This document shows positions 6,391 to 14,059 of a stretch of DNA of 41,385 bases, piece after piece; positions within the stretch are counted from its first letter, which is position 1, and each line of letters opens with the position of its first letter. The DNA comes from Mycolicibacterium iranicum (lineage in GTDB: Bacteria; Actinomycetota; Actinomycetes; Mycobacteriales; Mycobacteriaceae). The notes under the pieces are model-generated. The model was not told where the DNA came from. It worked only from the letters and a program-made list of their open reading frames with translations, and ran no database searches. Location of the stretch: NCBI RefSeq assembly GCF_002101705.1, contig NZ_LQPC01000082.1:1-41385 (forward strand), given 5' to 3'. The position numbers were made by a program, and so were the translations under genes.

Positions 6391-7019
6391 CCGACAAGGC
6401 GGACAGGCAGATTCACGTTGGTGTGCTGATTCCGGGCGGAGCCGATTTCGGCCTGGTGGTCGAGCTGACCCGCACCGCCGAGCGCGGACTTCTCGATTTC
6501 GTGCTCTGCGAGGACTTCACCGCGCTGGCTGCCCTGGCATCGGTCACCGGCCGGATCGGGCTCGTGGCGGCCGTTGACGCCGCCCACGACATCCCGTTCG
6601 AGGTGGCGCGCCGGCTTGCCACCCTGGACCACCTATCCGAAGGGCGCGCCGGCTGGACTGCCGACGGATCGGACGAGTTCGTCGCCGTCGTCATGAAGTT
6701 CTGGGACACCTGGGCACCCGGTGCCGTCGTCGCCGACCGCGTCTCCGGTCGCTACGTCGATCCCGACCGCATCCGGGCTTTCGACCATTGCGGACCCCGA
6801 TTCACCGTGCGCGGTGTGGCGACTCTGCCAGCGCGGCCGCAGGGCCATCCCGTTCTGGTGCAGGGCTTTTCGCAGTCCACGGCGAGCGACGACCGGTTCG
6901 TGCTTTCCGCGCACGAGCTCGCGAGCTTCGTCGACTCGGTGCTGCCGGAACTGCAGAGGCAGGGGAGGTTCCGCACCGAGTACACCGGGCGCACACTGCG
7001 AGAGCACTTGGGCCTATAG
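6387..7019 (+). CDS. Truncated luciferase-like protein, NtaA-type remnant
   Basis: A 210-residue protein with the ends of an NtaA/SnaA-type monooxygenase but without the middle of the barrel. The N-terminal TAERGLLDFVLCEDF and HLSEGRAGWTADGSDEF match the first quarter. FTVRGVATLPARPQGHPVLVQ matches the block just before the flavin-phosphate strand. The sequence then jumps to the C-terminal LPELQRQGRFRTEYTG...LREHLGL. About half the usual length is missing with no frameshift. TTG 6387 is preferred over GTG 6372: GGGGGA at 6374-6379 is well placed for it, and it gives the same 4-base overlap as the preceding joints. It may be a degenerating paralogue or a non-catalytic partner of the 5269-6390 protein. 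Confidence 0.68.
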   Translation: MTDKADRQIHVGVLIPGGADFGLVVELTRTAERGLLDFVLCEDFTALAALASVTGRIGLVAAVDAAHDIPFEVARRLATLDHLSEGRAGWTADGSDEFVAVVMKFWDTWAPGAVVADRVSGRYVDPDRIRAFDHCGPRFTVRGVATLPARPQGHPVLVQGFSQSTASDDRFVLSAHELASFVDSVLPELQRQGRFRTEYTGRTLREHLGL

Positions 7020-7029
7020 GCTTGGCGAT

Positions 7030-7320
7030 GTGTCGCAGGCGACCGTGGGCTGGCTGTTGCTGGCTGCTGCCGCACTGACATTCGTCTTCGGCGGGGTGTC
7101 GCGCCTGGTCGTCGGCCGCAGGCGGGACACCAGAATGGTGCGCGGCATCGTGCACACTTTCCGGCGTACCGGCCTCGCCCGAGTGCTGTTCGGCCGCTTC
7201 GAAAGCGATGTGCTCGACGACGACGAACTCGATGCGATGATCCTGATGCCCTCGATCGTCGTCGCCTGCGGACTGGCGCTGACCGCGATCTTCCTGTTGG
7301 GCTATCAGACGCTAACGTGA
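7030..7320 (+). CDS. Small membrane protein, two predicted helices
   Basis: A 96-residue protein not assigned to a named family. It has a hydrophobic stretch near residues 6-28 (VGWLLLAAAALTFVFGGVSR), a basic and acidic middle (RTGLARVLFGRFESDVLDDDE), and a second hydrophobic stretch (MPSIVVACGLALTAIFLLGY) close to the C-terminus. The GTG at 7030 follows the LLM remnant by 10 bases, so it likely belongs to the same transcript. An ATG two bases earlier is in another frame. The last 9 bases overlap the convergent metallo-hydrolase gene. Confidence 0.6.
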   Translation: MSQATVGWLLLAAAALTFVFGGVSRLVVGRRRDTRMVRGIVHTFRRTGLARVLFGRFESDVLDDDELDAMILMPSIVVACGLALTAIFLLGYQTLT

Positions 7321-8046
7321 TGCGGCCTGGGTCACCGCGTCCTTCACCGGGCCCCGCCACACCGGGCCGTGACCGGGCAGCATGACGTCGGCGTCGAGCA
7401 TCCCGAGCGCCTCGAGGCTGAGTAGGCAGGCCGCCTCGTCGTGGTTGAACATCGACGGCAGCAGCTGCGGACCGCGGCGCGATGCCACCGGGTGATCGGT
7501 GATGAGCGCGTCGCCGCTGACCAGCACCCCGTCCACCACGTACGAGCAGTGCCCACCCGTGTGGCCGGGGGTCGGGACCGCCTGCGGTGTTCCCGGCAGC
7601 CTGGCGGCGATGTCCGCGCTCAGCGACTCCGTCGTGGGGATGCCCGCATGCGTCAGCGCGCCCTTGCGCATGATCGACACCGACCACTTGAGCCACGTGG
7701 GCTGCCAGGCATGTGCGGCCACGGCGACCGGGGAGGCCTGCTCCAGATACTCGCGTTTGGCGTGACCCACCTCGTCGGGGTGGCAGTACACCGGCGTCCC
7801 GTGCTCGGACGCGAACCAGATGGCGGTCCCGAAGTGGTCGATGTGGGCGTGCGTCAACAGGATTGCTCGCAGATCCCCGGGGCCGAAGCCCAGTCCGCGA
7901 AGGGAACCCAGCACGTCATCGCGGTGGCCGGGAAAACCCGCATCGATCAGGATGACGCCGTCACCGTCGGTGACCAGCGTCCAGTTCACCAGGTCGGTCT
8001 GCGCGAAGTGGACGCGATCGGTGACGGCCGTGATGAGCGGTGCCAT
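7312..8046 (-). CDS. Metallo-beta-lactamase-fold hydrolase (Rv0406c-like)
   Basis: A 244-residue MBL-fold hydrolase. The zinc site HxHxDH is THAHIDHFG, with H66, H68, D70 and H71. Further ligands are the His in TPGHTGGHCS, the Asp in VSGDALITD and the His in LPGHGPVW. It is probably a cytoplasmic thioesterase- or lactonase-like enzyme rather than an antibiotic-degrading lactamase, since no signal peptide is present. Position and orientation beside fgd1 match M. tuberculosis Rv0406c. ATG 8046 faces fgd1 across only 23 bases. Confidence 0.88.
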   Translation of the reverse strand: MAPLITAVTDRVHFAQTDLVNWTLVTDGDGVILIDAGFPGHRDDVLGSLRGLGFGPGDLRAILLTHAHIDHFGTAIWFASEHGTPVYCHPDEVGHAKREYLEQASPVAVAAHAWQPTWLKWSVSIMRKGALTHAGIPTTESLSADIAARLPGTPQAVPTPGHTGGHCSYVVDGVLVSGDALITDHPVASRRGPQLLPSMFNHDEAACLLSLEALGMLDADVMLPGHGPVWRGPVKDAVTQAASR

Positions 8047-8069
8047 GAGGCGAGTGTAGAAACATAACT
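8047..8069. promoter_or_regulatory. 23-bp divergent promoter between the MBL gene and fgd1
   Basis: Only 23 bases separate the two start codons, so at least one promoter reaches into the opposite gene. TAGAAA (8057-8062) is a weak -10 that would start transcription at or next to the fgd1 ATG, which has no Shine-Dalgarno. On the minus strand TATGTT (8066-8061) is a -10-like hexamer 14 bases before the metallo-hydrolase ATG. The two elements overlap, which would make the promoters compete. Sequence support is modest. Confidence 0.35.
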
Positions 8070-9080
8070 ATGGCTGAACTGAAATTGGGCTACAAGGCGT
8101 CGGCGGAGCAGTTCGCGCCCCGCGAACTCGTCGAGCTGGCTGTCTCGGCCGAAGAGCACGGCATGGACAGCGCCACTGTCAGCGACCACTTCCAGCCCTG
8201 GCGGCACGAAGGCGGTCACGCGCCGTTCTCGCTGGCCTGGATAACCGCCGTGGGTGAGCGCACCAAGCGCCTGCAGCTGGGCACCTCGGTGCTCACCCCG
8301 ACCTTCCGCTACAACCCCGCCGTCATCGCGCAGGCGTTCGCCACCATGGGCTGCCTGTACCCGGGCCGGATTTTCCTTGGTGTCGGTACCGGCGAGGCCC
8401 TCAACGAGATCGCGACCGGATACGAGGGCGAATGGCCCGAGTTCAAGGAGCGCTACGCACGGCTGCGCGAGTCGGTGCGCCTGATGCGTGAACTGTGGCT
8501 CGGCGACCGCGTCGACTTCGACGGCGAGTACTACAAGACGAAGGGCGCCAGCATCTACGACGTGCCCGAGGGCGGCATCCCGATCTACATCGCTGCGGGT
8601 GGTCCGCAGGTCGCGAAGTATGCCGGCCGGGCCGGCGACGGATTCATCTGCACGTCCGGCAAGGGTCGGGAACTCTACGAGGACAAGCTGATGCCCGCCA
8701 TGCGGGAGGGGGCCGAGGCTGCAGGCAAGAATCCCGACGACGTCGACCGGATGATCGAGATCAAGATCTCGTATGACACGGATCCCGAACTGGCACTGGA
8801 GAACACGCGGTTCTGGGCGCCGCTGTCGCTCACCGCCGAGCAGAAGCATTCGATCGATGATCCGATGGAGATGGAAAAGGCCGCCGACGAGCTGCCGATC
8901 GAGCAGGTCGCCAAGCGGTGGATCGTCGCTTCGGATCCAGACGAGGCCGTCGCCAAAGTCAAGGACTACGTGGACTGGGGCCTCAACCACCTTGTCTTCC
9001 ACGCCCCTGGGCACGATCAGCGCCGCTTCCTGGAGCTCTTCCAGCGCGATCTTGAACCGAGGCTGCGCAAGCTCGGCTGA
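8070..9080 (+). CDS. fgd1: F420-dependent glucose-6-phosphate dehydrogenase
   Basis: A 336-residue enzyme that oxidises glucose-6-phosphate to 6-phosphogluconolactone while reducing coenzyme F420, the main cytosolic source of F420H2 in mycobacteria. All key residues known from the M. tuberculosis enzyme are at the same positions: D39, H40 and W44 in SDHFQPW, E109 in GVGTGEAL, K198 in SGKGR, K259-H260 in AEQKHS, and R283 in AKRW. Length and gene position (after an MBL gene, before pta) also match Rv0407. In mycobacteria F420H2 made here serves nitroreductases, other F420 enzymes and activation of nitroimidazole prodrugs. The ATG has no clear ribosome site. Confidence 0.97.
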   Translation: MAELKLGYKASAEQFAPRELVELAVSAEEHGMDSATVSDHFQPWRHEGGHAPFSLAWITAVGERTKRLQLGTSVLTPTFRYNPAVIAQAFATMGCLYPGRIFLGVGTGEALNEIATGYEGEWPEFKERYARLRESVRLMRELWLGDRVDFDGEYYKTKGASIYDVPEGGIPIYIAAGGPQVAKYAGRAGDGFICTSGKGRELYEDKLMPAMREGAEAAGKNPDDVDRMIEIKISYDTDPELALENTRFWAPLSLTAEQKHSIDDPMEMEKAADELPIEQVAKRWIVASDPDEAVAKVKDYVDWGLNHLVFHAPGHDQRRFLELFQRDLEPRLRKLG

Positions 9081-9092
9081 CACACCCGCGAG

Positions 9093-10064
9093 ATGATCCG
9101 ACTTCTCGCGACGCTGCTGGGCCTGGGTGCTCTGGCCGTCGCGATAGCAGGGCTGGTTGCCCGCTACCTGCCGATCTCGGGGCATCCGACGCTGATCCTG
9201 GCGGCGGGGGCGCCGTATTTGATGACAGCGGCACCGGCGGCGGTGCTGCTGTTCGGTCTCGGCAGGCGATGGGTGCTGACGCTCGTCGCGTTCGCGCTGA
9301 CTCTCGCGCTGCTGTGGACGTACGTTCCGCGATATCTACCGACAGCGCCTCCGCAGGTTGACGCTGTCGACGTTCGTGTGCTGACAGCGAATCTCTTCTT
9401 CGGACAAGCGGATCCGGCTGCGTTCGTCACCCTCGCCCGTGAAACCGCAGACATTGTTGCCGTCCAAGAGTTGACACCGCAGTCGGCGGCCGGTTTGTCA
9501 GCGGCCGGCATGGACAACGCATTCCCCTACCGGGTGCTCCTGCCGGGCGACAGTGCCTTCGGGATCGGACTCTGGAGTCGGTATCAGATCGTGCACTCCG
9601 GCCGCATAGAGGGTTACGCGTTCCCGATAGTCGGGGCCCGGGTCCGAATCCCGGGTGTGCGCGTCGACGCCACTGTGTTGTCTTTGCACCTGGTCGGGCC
9701 TTGGCCAACGCCCATCGACGGATGGCGCTCCGACATCGCGGGACTGCCCGCCACGCTGCGCGACGTCGGTAGCAGTGCAGGTGCTGGCGCGGTCCTGGTG
9801 GCGGGCGATTTTAACGCCACTGCTGACATGGCGCCATTCCGCCGACTGCTGGACGAGGGCTACGCCGACGCAGGCGCCGACGCCGGCGCCGGCCTGGTTC
9901 GCACCTACCCGGGTCGCGGTCAGTGGCCGCCGCTGATCGGCATCGACCACATCCTGACGAAGAACTCGTCAGCGGTCACAGCGCAGACCGTGGTGGTGCC
10001 CGGCGCCGACCATCGCGGACTGCTCTCGACAGTGCGGGTGCCGGTCGACTTGACCGCCAGCTAG
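9093..10064 (+). CDS. Membrane-anchored endonuclease/exonuclease/phosphatase (EEP) family protein
   Basis: A 323-residue protein with three N-terminal hydrophobic helices (about residues 1-24, 32-57, 60-78), followed by an EEP phosphoesterase domain that is probably extracytoplasmic. Catalytic landmarks are N100 in LTANLFF, E126 in VQELTP, D239 and N241 in AGDFNAT, D285-H286 in GIDHIL and D306-H307 in GADHRGL. This is the DNase I-like metal-dependent hydrolase set. The substrate could be a phospholipid headgroup, nucleotide or nucleic acid; it is not determined. It lies between fgd1 and pta, where M. tuberculosis has no gene, so it is a lineage insertion into a conserved pair. Confidence 0.85.
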   Translation: MIRLLATLLGLGALAVAIAGLVARYLPISGHPTLILAAGAPYLMTAAPAAVLLFGLGRRWVLTLVAFALTLALLWTYVPRYLPTAPPQVDAVDVRVLTANLFFGQADPAAFVTLARETADIVAVQELTPQSAAGLSAAGMDNAFPYRVLLPGDSAFGIGLWSRYQIVHSGRIEGYAFPIVGARVRIPGVRVDATVLSLHLVGPWPTPIDGWRSDIAGLPATLRDVGSSAGAGAVLVAGDFNATADMAPFRRLLDEGYADAGADAGAGLVRTYPGRGQWPPLIGIDHILTKNSSAVTAQTVVVPGADHRGLLSTVRVPVDLTAS

Positions 10065-10080
10065 CCCCGGCCCGTAGGCT
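10050..10080 (+). promoter_or_regulatory. Candidate leaderless promoter of pta-ackA
   Basis: TTGACC (10050-10055) and TAGGCT (10075-10080) resemble a -35 and -10 with a 19-base spacer. The -10 ends 7 bases before the GTG at 10087, so the transcript would begin at the start codon itself. No Shine-Dalgarno is present, in agreement with leaderless translation, which is common in mycobacteria. The -35 lies inside the 3' end of the EEP gene. Confidence 0.5.
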
Positions 10081-10086
10081 TGTCCC

Positions 10087-12177
10087 GTGCCTGATGCTGC
10101 CGACACGGCCATCTCCGCCATCTACATCGCATCGCCGGAAGGTGACACCGGAAAGTCGACGATCGCGCTGGGGATCCTGCACCGGCTCGCGGCGACCGTC
10201 GCCCGCGTCGGGGTGTTCCGCCCCATTACGCGCGGCGACGCCGAGAGCCGGGACTACATCCTGGAGCTTCTGCTCGACCACACCACAGCCGGCCTGTCCT
10301 ACGACGACTGCGTCGGGGTCACGTATCACCAGCTGCACGACGACCCCGAAGCTGCCCTCGGCGAGATCGTCGACCGGTATCACCGGGTCGCGGATCGGTG
10401 CGATGCCGTGCTCGTGGTCGGCAGCGACTACACCGACGTGGCCGCGCCCAGCGAGTTGTCGGTCAACGCCCGCATCGCGGCCAACCTCGGCGCGCCGGTG
10501 GTGCTCGCCGTCAAAGGCAAGGGACGCACTCCGGAGCAGGTTGCCCAGGTCGTCGAGGTGTGCGTCGACGAGATCGCCGCTCAGCACGCCTACACCGCGG
10601 CGGTGGTGGCCAACCGGTGTGATCCTGCCCAGCTCGCCGAGGTTCGGGAGGCGCTGGAGAAGATCGGACAGCGCAGCTATGTGCTGCCGGAGGAGCCGCT
10701 GTTGGTGGCGCCGTCGGTTGCCGAGCTGCAGGCCGCGGTCGAGGGCACGGTCGTGCAGGGCGACCCTGCGCTCCTGCACCGTGAGGTGCTCGATGTTCTG
10801 GTCGCCGGGATGACGGCAGAGCACGTCCTGGAGCGACTCACCGACGGTGTCGCGGTCGTCACGCCGGGCGACCGCTCCGATGTCGTCCTCGCGGTGCTCA
10901 GTGCTCATGCCGCGGAAGGGTTTCCGTCGCTGTCCGGGGTGATCCTCAACGGCGGGCTCACGTTGCATCCAGCGATCGCGTCGCTGGTTGGGGGACTCGG
11001 TCAGCGGTTGCCGATCCTCGAGACGAGGTTCGGCACCTTCGAGACGGCCAGGCGAGTAGCCGGTACGCGGGGCCGGGTGACCTCGACGTCGCAGCGCAAG
11101 ATCGACACCGCGCTGACGCTGATGGACACTCACGTGGACACCGCGGATCTGTTGGCGCAGTTGGCGATCCCGATCCCGTCCGTGGTGACCCCCCAGATGT
11201 TCACCTATCAACTGCTCGACCGTGCGCGTGCGGACCGCAAGCGCATCGTGCTTCCCGAAGGCAACGACGACCGCATCCTCAAGGCGGCGGGCCGGCTGCT
11301 GCAACGCGCGGTCGCCGACCTTACGATCCTCGGCGACGAGGCCCAGGTCCGGGCGCGCGCTGCCGAGCTCGGCGTCGATCTGTCGGCTGCGGCCGTGCTC
11401 GATCCACAGACCAGCGAGCTGTGCGACCAGTTCGCCGAGCAGTACGCGAAGTTGCGCGCACACAAGGGTGTCACCGTCGAGCAGGCTCGCGAAATCATCC
11501 ACGACGTGTCGTATTTCGGGACGATGCTGGTGCACAACGACATGGTGGACGGCATGGTCTCGGGTGCCCGGCACACCACCGCGCACACGGTCCGGCCCGC
11601 GTTCGAGATCATCAAGACCTTGCCCGACGTTTCGACGGTGTCGAGCATTTTCCTGATGTGCCTTGCGCACGAGGTACTGGCCTACGGGGACTGTGCGATC
11701 GTGCCCGATCCGACCGCCGAGCAGCTGGCCGACATCGCGATCTCGTCGGCCCGCACCGCAGCCCAGTTCGGAATAGACCCCCGGGTCGCGATGCTGTCCT
11801 ACTCCACGGGCACCTCTGGTACCGGCGCCGACGTCGACAAGGTCAGGAAGGCAACGGAATTGGTGCGCGCCCGCGAGCCCGATCTCAGGGTCGAGGGGCC
11901 GATCCAGTACGACGCCGCGGTGGAACCGTCCGTCGCTGCGACGAAGATGCCCGACTCCACCGTGGCGGGTCATGCCACCGTGCTGATCTTCCCGGACCTC
12001 AATACCGGCAATAACACCTACAAGGCCGTGCAGCGCAGCGCAGGTGCGATCGCGATCGGGCCGGTACTTCAGGGGCTGAACAAACCGGTCAACGACCTGT
12101 CGCGCGGCGCCCTGGTGGAAGACATTGTGAACACGGTAGCCATCACCGCCATCCAGGCGCAGGGAACCCCGCGATGA
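10087..12177 (+). CDS. pta: Phosphate acetyltransferase
   Basis: A 696-residue long-form Pta, interconverting acetyl-CoA plus phosphate and acetyl phosphate plus CoA. Three parts are visible: an N-terminal BioD-like P-loop domain with SPEGDTGKSTIALG (about 16-29), a DRTGG-type middle domain (about 215-330), and the C-terminal catalytic domain from about residue 375, with GMVSGARHTTAHTVRPAFEI and SYSTGTSGTGADVDKV. Length and order match M. tuberculosis Rv0408. The ackA start overlaps its stop as ATGA, so the two enzymes are made from one message. GTG 10087 is chosen from the P-loop position and the promoter fit. Confidence 0.96.
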   Translation: MPDAADTAISAIYIASPEGDTGKSTIALGILHRLAATVARVGVFRPITRGDAESRDYILELLLDHTTAGLSYDDCVGVTYHQLHDDPEAALGEIVDRYHRVADRCDAVLVVGSDYTDVAAPSELSVNARIAANLGAPVVLAVKGKGRTPEQVAQVVEVCVDEIAAQHAYTAAVVANRCDPAQLAEVREALEKIGQRSYVLPEEPLLVAPSVAELQAAVEGTVVQGDPALLHREVLDVLVAGMTAEHVLERLTDGVAVVTPGDRSDVVLAVLSAHAAEGFPSLSGVILNGGLTLHPAIASLVGGLGQRLPILETRFGTFETARRVAGTRGRVTSTSQRKIDTALTLMDTHVDTADLLAQLAIPIPSVVTPQMFTYQLLDRARADRKRIVLPEGNDDRILKAAGRLLQRAVADLTILGDEAQVRARAAELGVDLSAAAVLDPQTSELCDQFAEQYAKLRAHKGVTVEQAREIIHDVSYFGTMLVHNDMVDGMVSGARHTTAHTVRPAFEIIKTLPDVSTVSSIFLMCLAHEVLAYGDCAIVPDPTAEQLADIAISSARTAAQFGIDPRVAMLSYSTGTSGTGADVDKVRKATELVRAREPDLRVEGPIQYDAAVEPSVAATKMPDSTVAGHATVLIFPDLNTGNNTYKAVQRSAGAIAIGPVLQGLNKPVNDLSRGALVEDIVNTVAITAIQAQGTPR

Positions 12178-13328
12178 CCCGCTCGGTGCTGGTGCTCAAC
12201 TCCGGCTCGTCCTCGGTGAAATATGCGGTGGTCGAACCGGATTCGGGCGGGCTGGTTGCCGACGGCATCGTCGAGCGGATCGGTGACACCGGCGATGACG
12301 GGCAGGGCGTCGCCGATCATGCCGCGGCGATGCAGGTCGTGTTCGAATCGCTGGCCTCCGACGGGCATCGGCTGGAAGATCTCGGGCTGGTCGCAGTCGG
12401 GCACCGCGTAGTGCACGGAGGCCCCGATCTCTACCAGCCGACCGTCGTGGACAATGCGGTGATCAAGCGCCTCGAGGAGCTCTCACCCCTTGCACCACTG
12501 CACAATCCGCCGGCGATCAAGGGCATCGAGGTGGCACGCAAAGCGCTGCCCGACCTGCCGCACGTCGCGGTGTTCGACACCGCGTTCTTCCACGACCTAC
12601 CCCCCGCGGCGGCGACCTACGCGATCGACGCCGACGTCGCTGACGAGTGGCGCATCCGGCGCTACGGATTCCACGGGACGTCGCACCAGTACGTCAGCGA
12701 GCAGGCGGCTGTCTTCCTCGGTGCGCCGCTGGAGTCGCTGAGGCAGATCGTCCTACATCTCGGCAATGGGGCGTCGGCCTCGGCGATCGTCGGTGGCCGG
12801 CCGGTGGAGACGTCGATGGGTCTCACACCGATGGAAGGGTTGGTGATGGGGACCCGTTCCGGCGACGTCGATCCCGGCCTGATCTTCTATCTGTGGCGGG
12901 AAGCGGGGCTGAGCGTCGAGGACATCGAGTCGATGCTCAACCGGCGCTCGGGTGTCCGCGGCCTCGGCGGCGAGATCGATTTCAGGGAACTTCACCGCAG
13001 GATCGAATCAGGCGACGACGCAGCACGATTGGCCTACGACGTATACATCCACCGGCTACGCAAGTACATCGGGGCGTACCTTGCGGTGCTCGGCACGACC
13101 GACGTCATCACGTTCACCGCAGGAGTGGGAGAGAACGACGCTGCGGTCCGGCGTGACGCGCTGTCGGGCCTTGCGGCACTCGGTATCGAACTAGACGAGC
13201 ACCTCAATGAGAGCCCCGACAGGAATGCACGGCGTATCTCACCCGACGGGGCTGCGACGACGGTGTTAGTTGTACCCACCGATGAGGAGCTTGCGATCGC
13301 TCGGGCGTGCACGCGAGTACTTGGCTGA
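12174..13328 (+). CDS. ackA: Acetate kinase
   Basis: A 384-residue ASKHA-fold kinase that converts acetyl phosphate and ADP to acetate and ATP, and the reverse. Landmarks are LNSGSSSVKY at the N-terminus, GHRVVHGG, FDTAFFHDL with the catalytic Asp, GFHGTSHQYVS, HLGNGASASAI, GLTPMEGLVMGTRSGDVDP and FTAGVGEN. It is translationally coupled to pta (4-base overlap). The last 63 bases are antisense to the STAS gene, so the two transcripts are complementary at their 3' ends. Confidence 0.97.
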   Translation: MTRSVLVLNSGSSSVKYAVVEPDSGGLVADGIVERIGDTGDDGQGVADHAAAMQVVFESLASDGHRLEDLGLVAVGHRVVHGGPDLYQPTVVDNAVIKRLEELSPLAPLHNPPAIKGIEVARKALPDLPHVAVFDTAFFHDLPPAAATYAIDADVADEWRIRRYGFHGTSHQYVSEQAAVFLGAPLESLRQIVLHLGNGASASAIVGGRPVETSMGLTPMEGLVMGTRSGDVDPGLIFYLWREAGLSVEDIESMLNRRSGVRGLGGEIDFRELHRRIESGDDAARLAYDVYIHRLRKYIGAYLAVLGTTDVITFTAGVGENDAAVRRDALSGLAALGIELDEHLNESPDRNARRISPDGAATTVLVVPTDEELAIARACTRVLG

Positions 13329-13724
13329 CGGCGCGGCGACGGGCAGTTCGCGCATCGGGTCGCAGATCTTCAACAGTCTTCGCACGTGGGCGCCGGCCAG
13401 AAGCGACCACCGAACGCCGCGGCGGGCGCACACGACGTTGATGTTGGACAGCGCGGCAAACCCCGCGGCGGCGAAGAACTCAACGGTTTGCAGGTCCAGG
13501 ACGAGCTTGCGGGAGGCGCCGAGGCGCTTCTCGATATAGTTCGCCAGCGCAGTGCTGTTGGTTGCGTCGACTTCACCGTGGATGGTCACGAGAACTGTCG
13601 ACGGCGAGAGCTGGCTGGCGGAGAACGTCGCGCGGTGATGCTCTTCGCGCAGGTCGAACGAGGTGGGATCCGGTCGGAACACCCGCTGGGTGGCAGGTGC
13701 CGGCAGAGGTTCTGATAGGGACAC
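13266..13724 (-). CDS. STAS-domain anti-sigma-factor antagonist, non-phosphorylatable type
   Basis: A 152-residue single STAS-domain protein of the SpoIIAA/RsfA type, expected to bind an anti-sigma factor and free its sigma factor. The core reads VLVTIHGEVDATN, then KLVLDLQTVEFFAAAGFAAL. Classical members have DSSG at the site phosphorylated by the anti-sigma kinase; here it is AAAG (about residues 85-88), so control by serine phosphorylation looks impossible. Cys99 and Cys121 flank the last helices and could form a redox switch, as reported for M. tuberculosis RsfA. GTG 13724 is chosen because GGGAGG lies 7 bases upstream; an in-frame TTG at 13757 has no such site. It overlaps the end of ackA by 63 bases. 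Confidence 0.84.
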   Translation of the reverse strand: MSLSEPLPAPATQRVFRPDPTSFDLREEHHRATFSASQLSPSTVLVTIHGEVDATNSTALANYIEKRLGASRKLVLDLQTVEFFAAAGFAALSNINVVCARRGVRWSLLAGAHVRRLLKICDPMRELPVAAPSAKYSRARPSDRKLLIGGYN

Positions 13725-14058
13725 GTATGGGCCTCCCTTGACAGAGAGATGAGCCAAGAAATTTTGTGCGTATCGCGGGTGAGGTCAGGGGATCGGCCCT
13801 AGATGCTCAAAGCTGCGCCGATGACGTCACCGTATGTAGTGGGGTCACATTACTACGGAATCCGCGGTATGACCATACGTTGTCGAGAATCCCCTTCATG
13901 TGCTTTCACCTGGAGTTTTAAGGCCTTCTGGCATGAGGTGGTTCAACCACCCACGGGCCTTCGCAGCACCGCAGGGCGCTCAGCAACGGAATTCGTTGTT
14001 GCTGCCGAATGAAAAATTAAACCTGTAATGTTTTGCCTGACCAAGGAGAGGATCAGGC
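13725..14058. other. 334-bp intergenic region between divergent STAS and SDR genes
   Basis: No convincing gene is seen. The DNA is less GC-rich than its surroundings, as expected for a double promoter region. It holds the GGGAGG site of the STAS gene and two dyads: CCGTA (13830-13834) with TACGG (13854-13858), having an inner GTG/CAC; and GTATG-AC-CATAC at 13867-13878. TGTAAT (14024-14029) is a -10-like hexamer for the SDR gene, without a well-spaced -35. A 69-residue plus-strand frame (13803-14012) lacks a ribosome site and any familiar motif. Confidence 0.5.
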
Positions 14059-14059
14059 A
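14034..14059 (+). promoter_or_regulatory. Hairpin presenting the SDR ribosome binding site
   Basis: TGCCTGA (14034-14040) pairs perfectly with TCAGGCA (14053-14059). The 12-base loop contains the strong Shine-Dalgarno AGGAGAGGA, and the A of the ATG at 14059 closes the stem. In mRNA this 7-bp stem would either display the ribosome site in its loop or hide the start codon, so it could tune translation of the SDR gene. The symmetric DNA could instead be an operator. Confidence 0.45.

Noticed and set aside
9976..11973. Long open frame antisense to pta
   Set aside because: It lies opposite a fully recognised enzyme; its composition is Arg/His/Asp-rich without domains, as expected from high GC at third positions.
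13725..13757. TTG start at 13757 for the STAS gene
   Set aside because: GTG 13724 has GGGAGG at ideal spacing, which would lie inside the coding sequence if TTG were used.
13803..14012. 69-residue plus-strand frame in the intergenic region
   Set aside because: No ribosome site, no motif, and it lies in the promoter region of two divergent genes.
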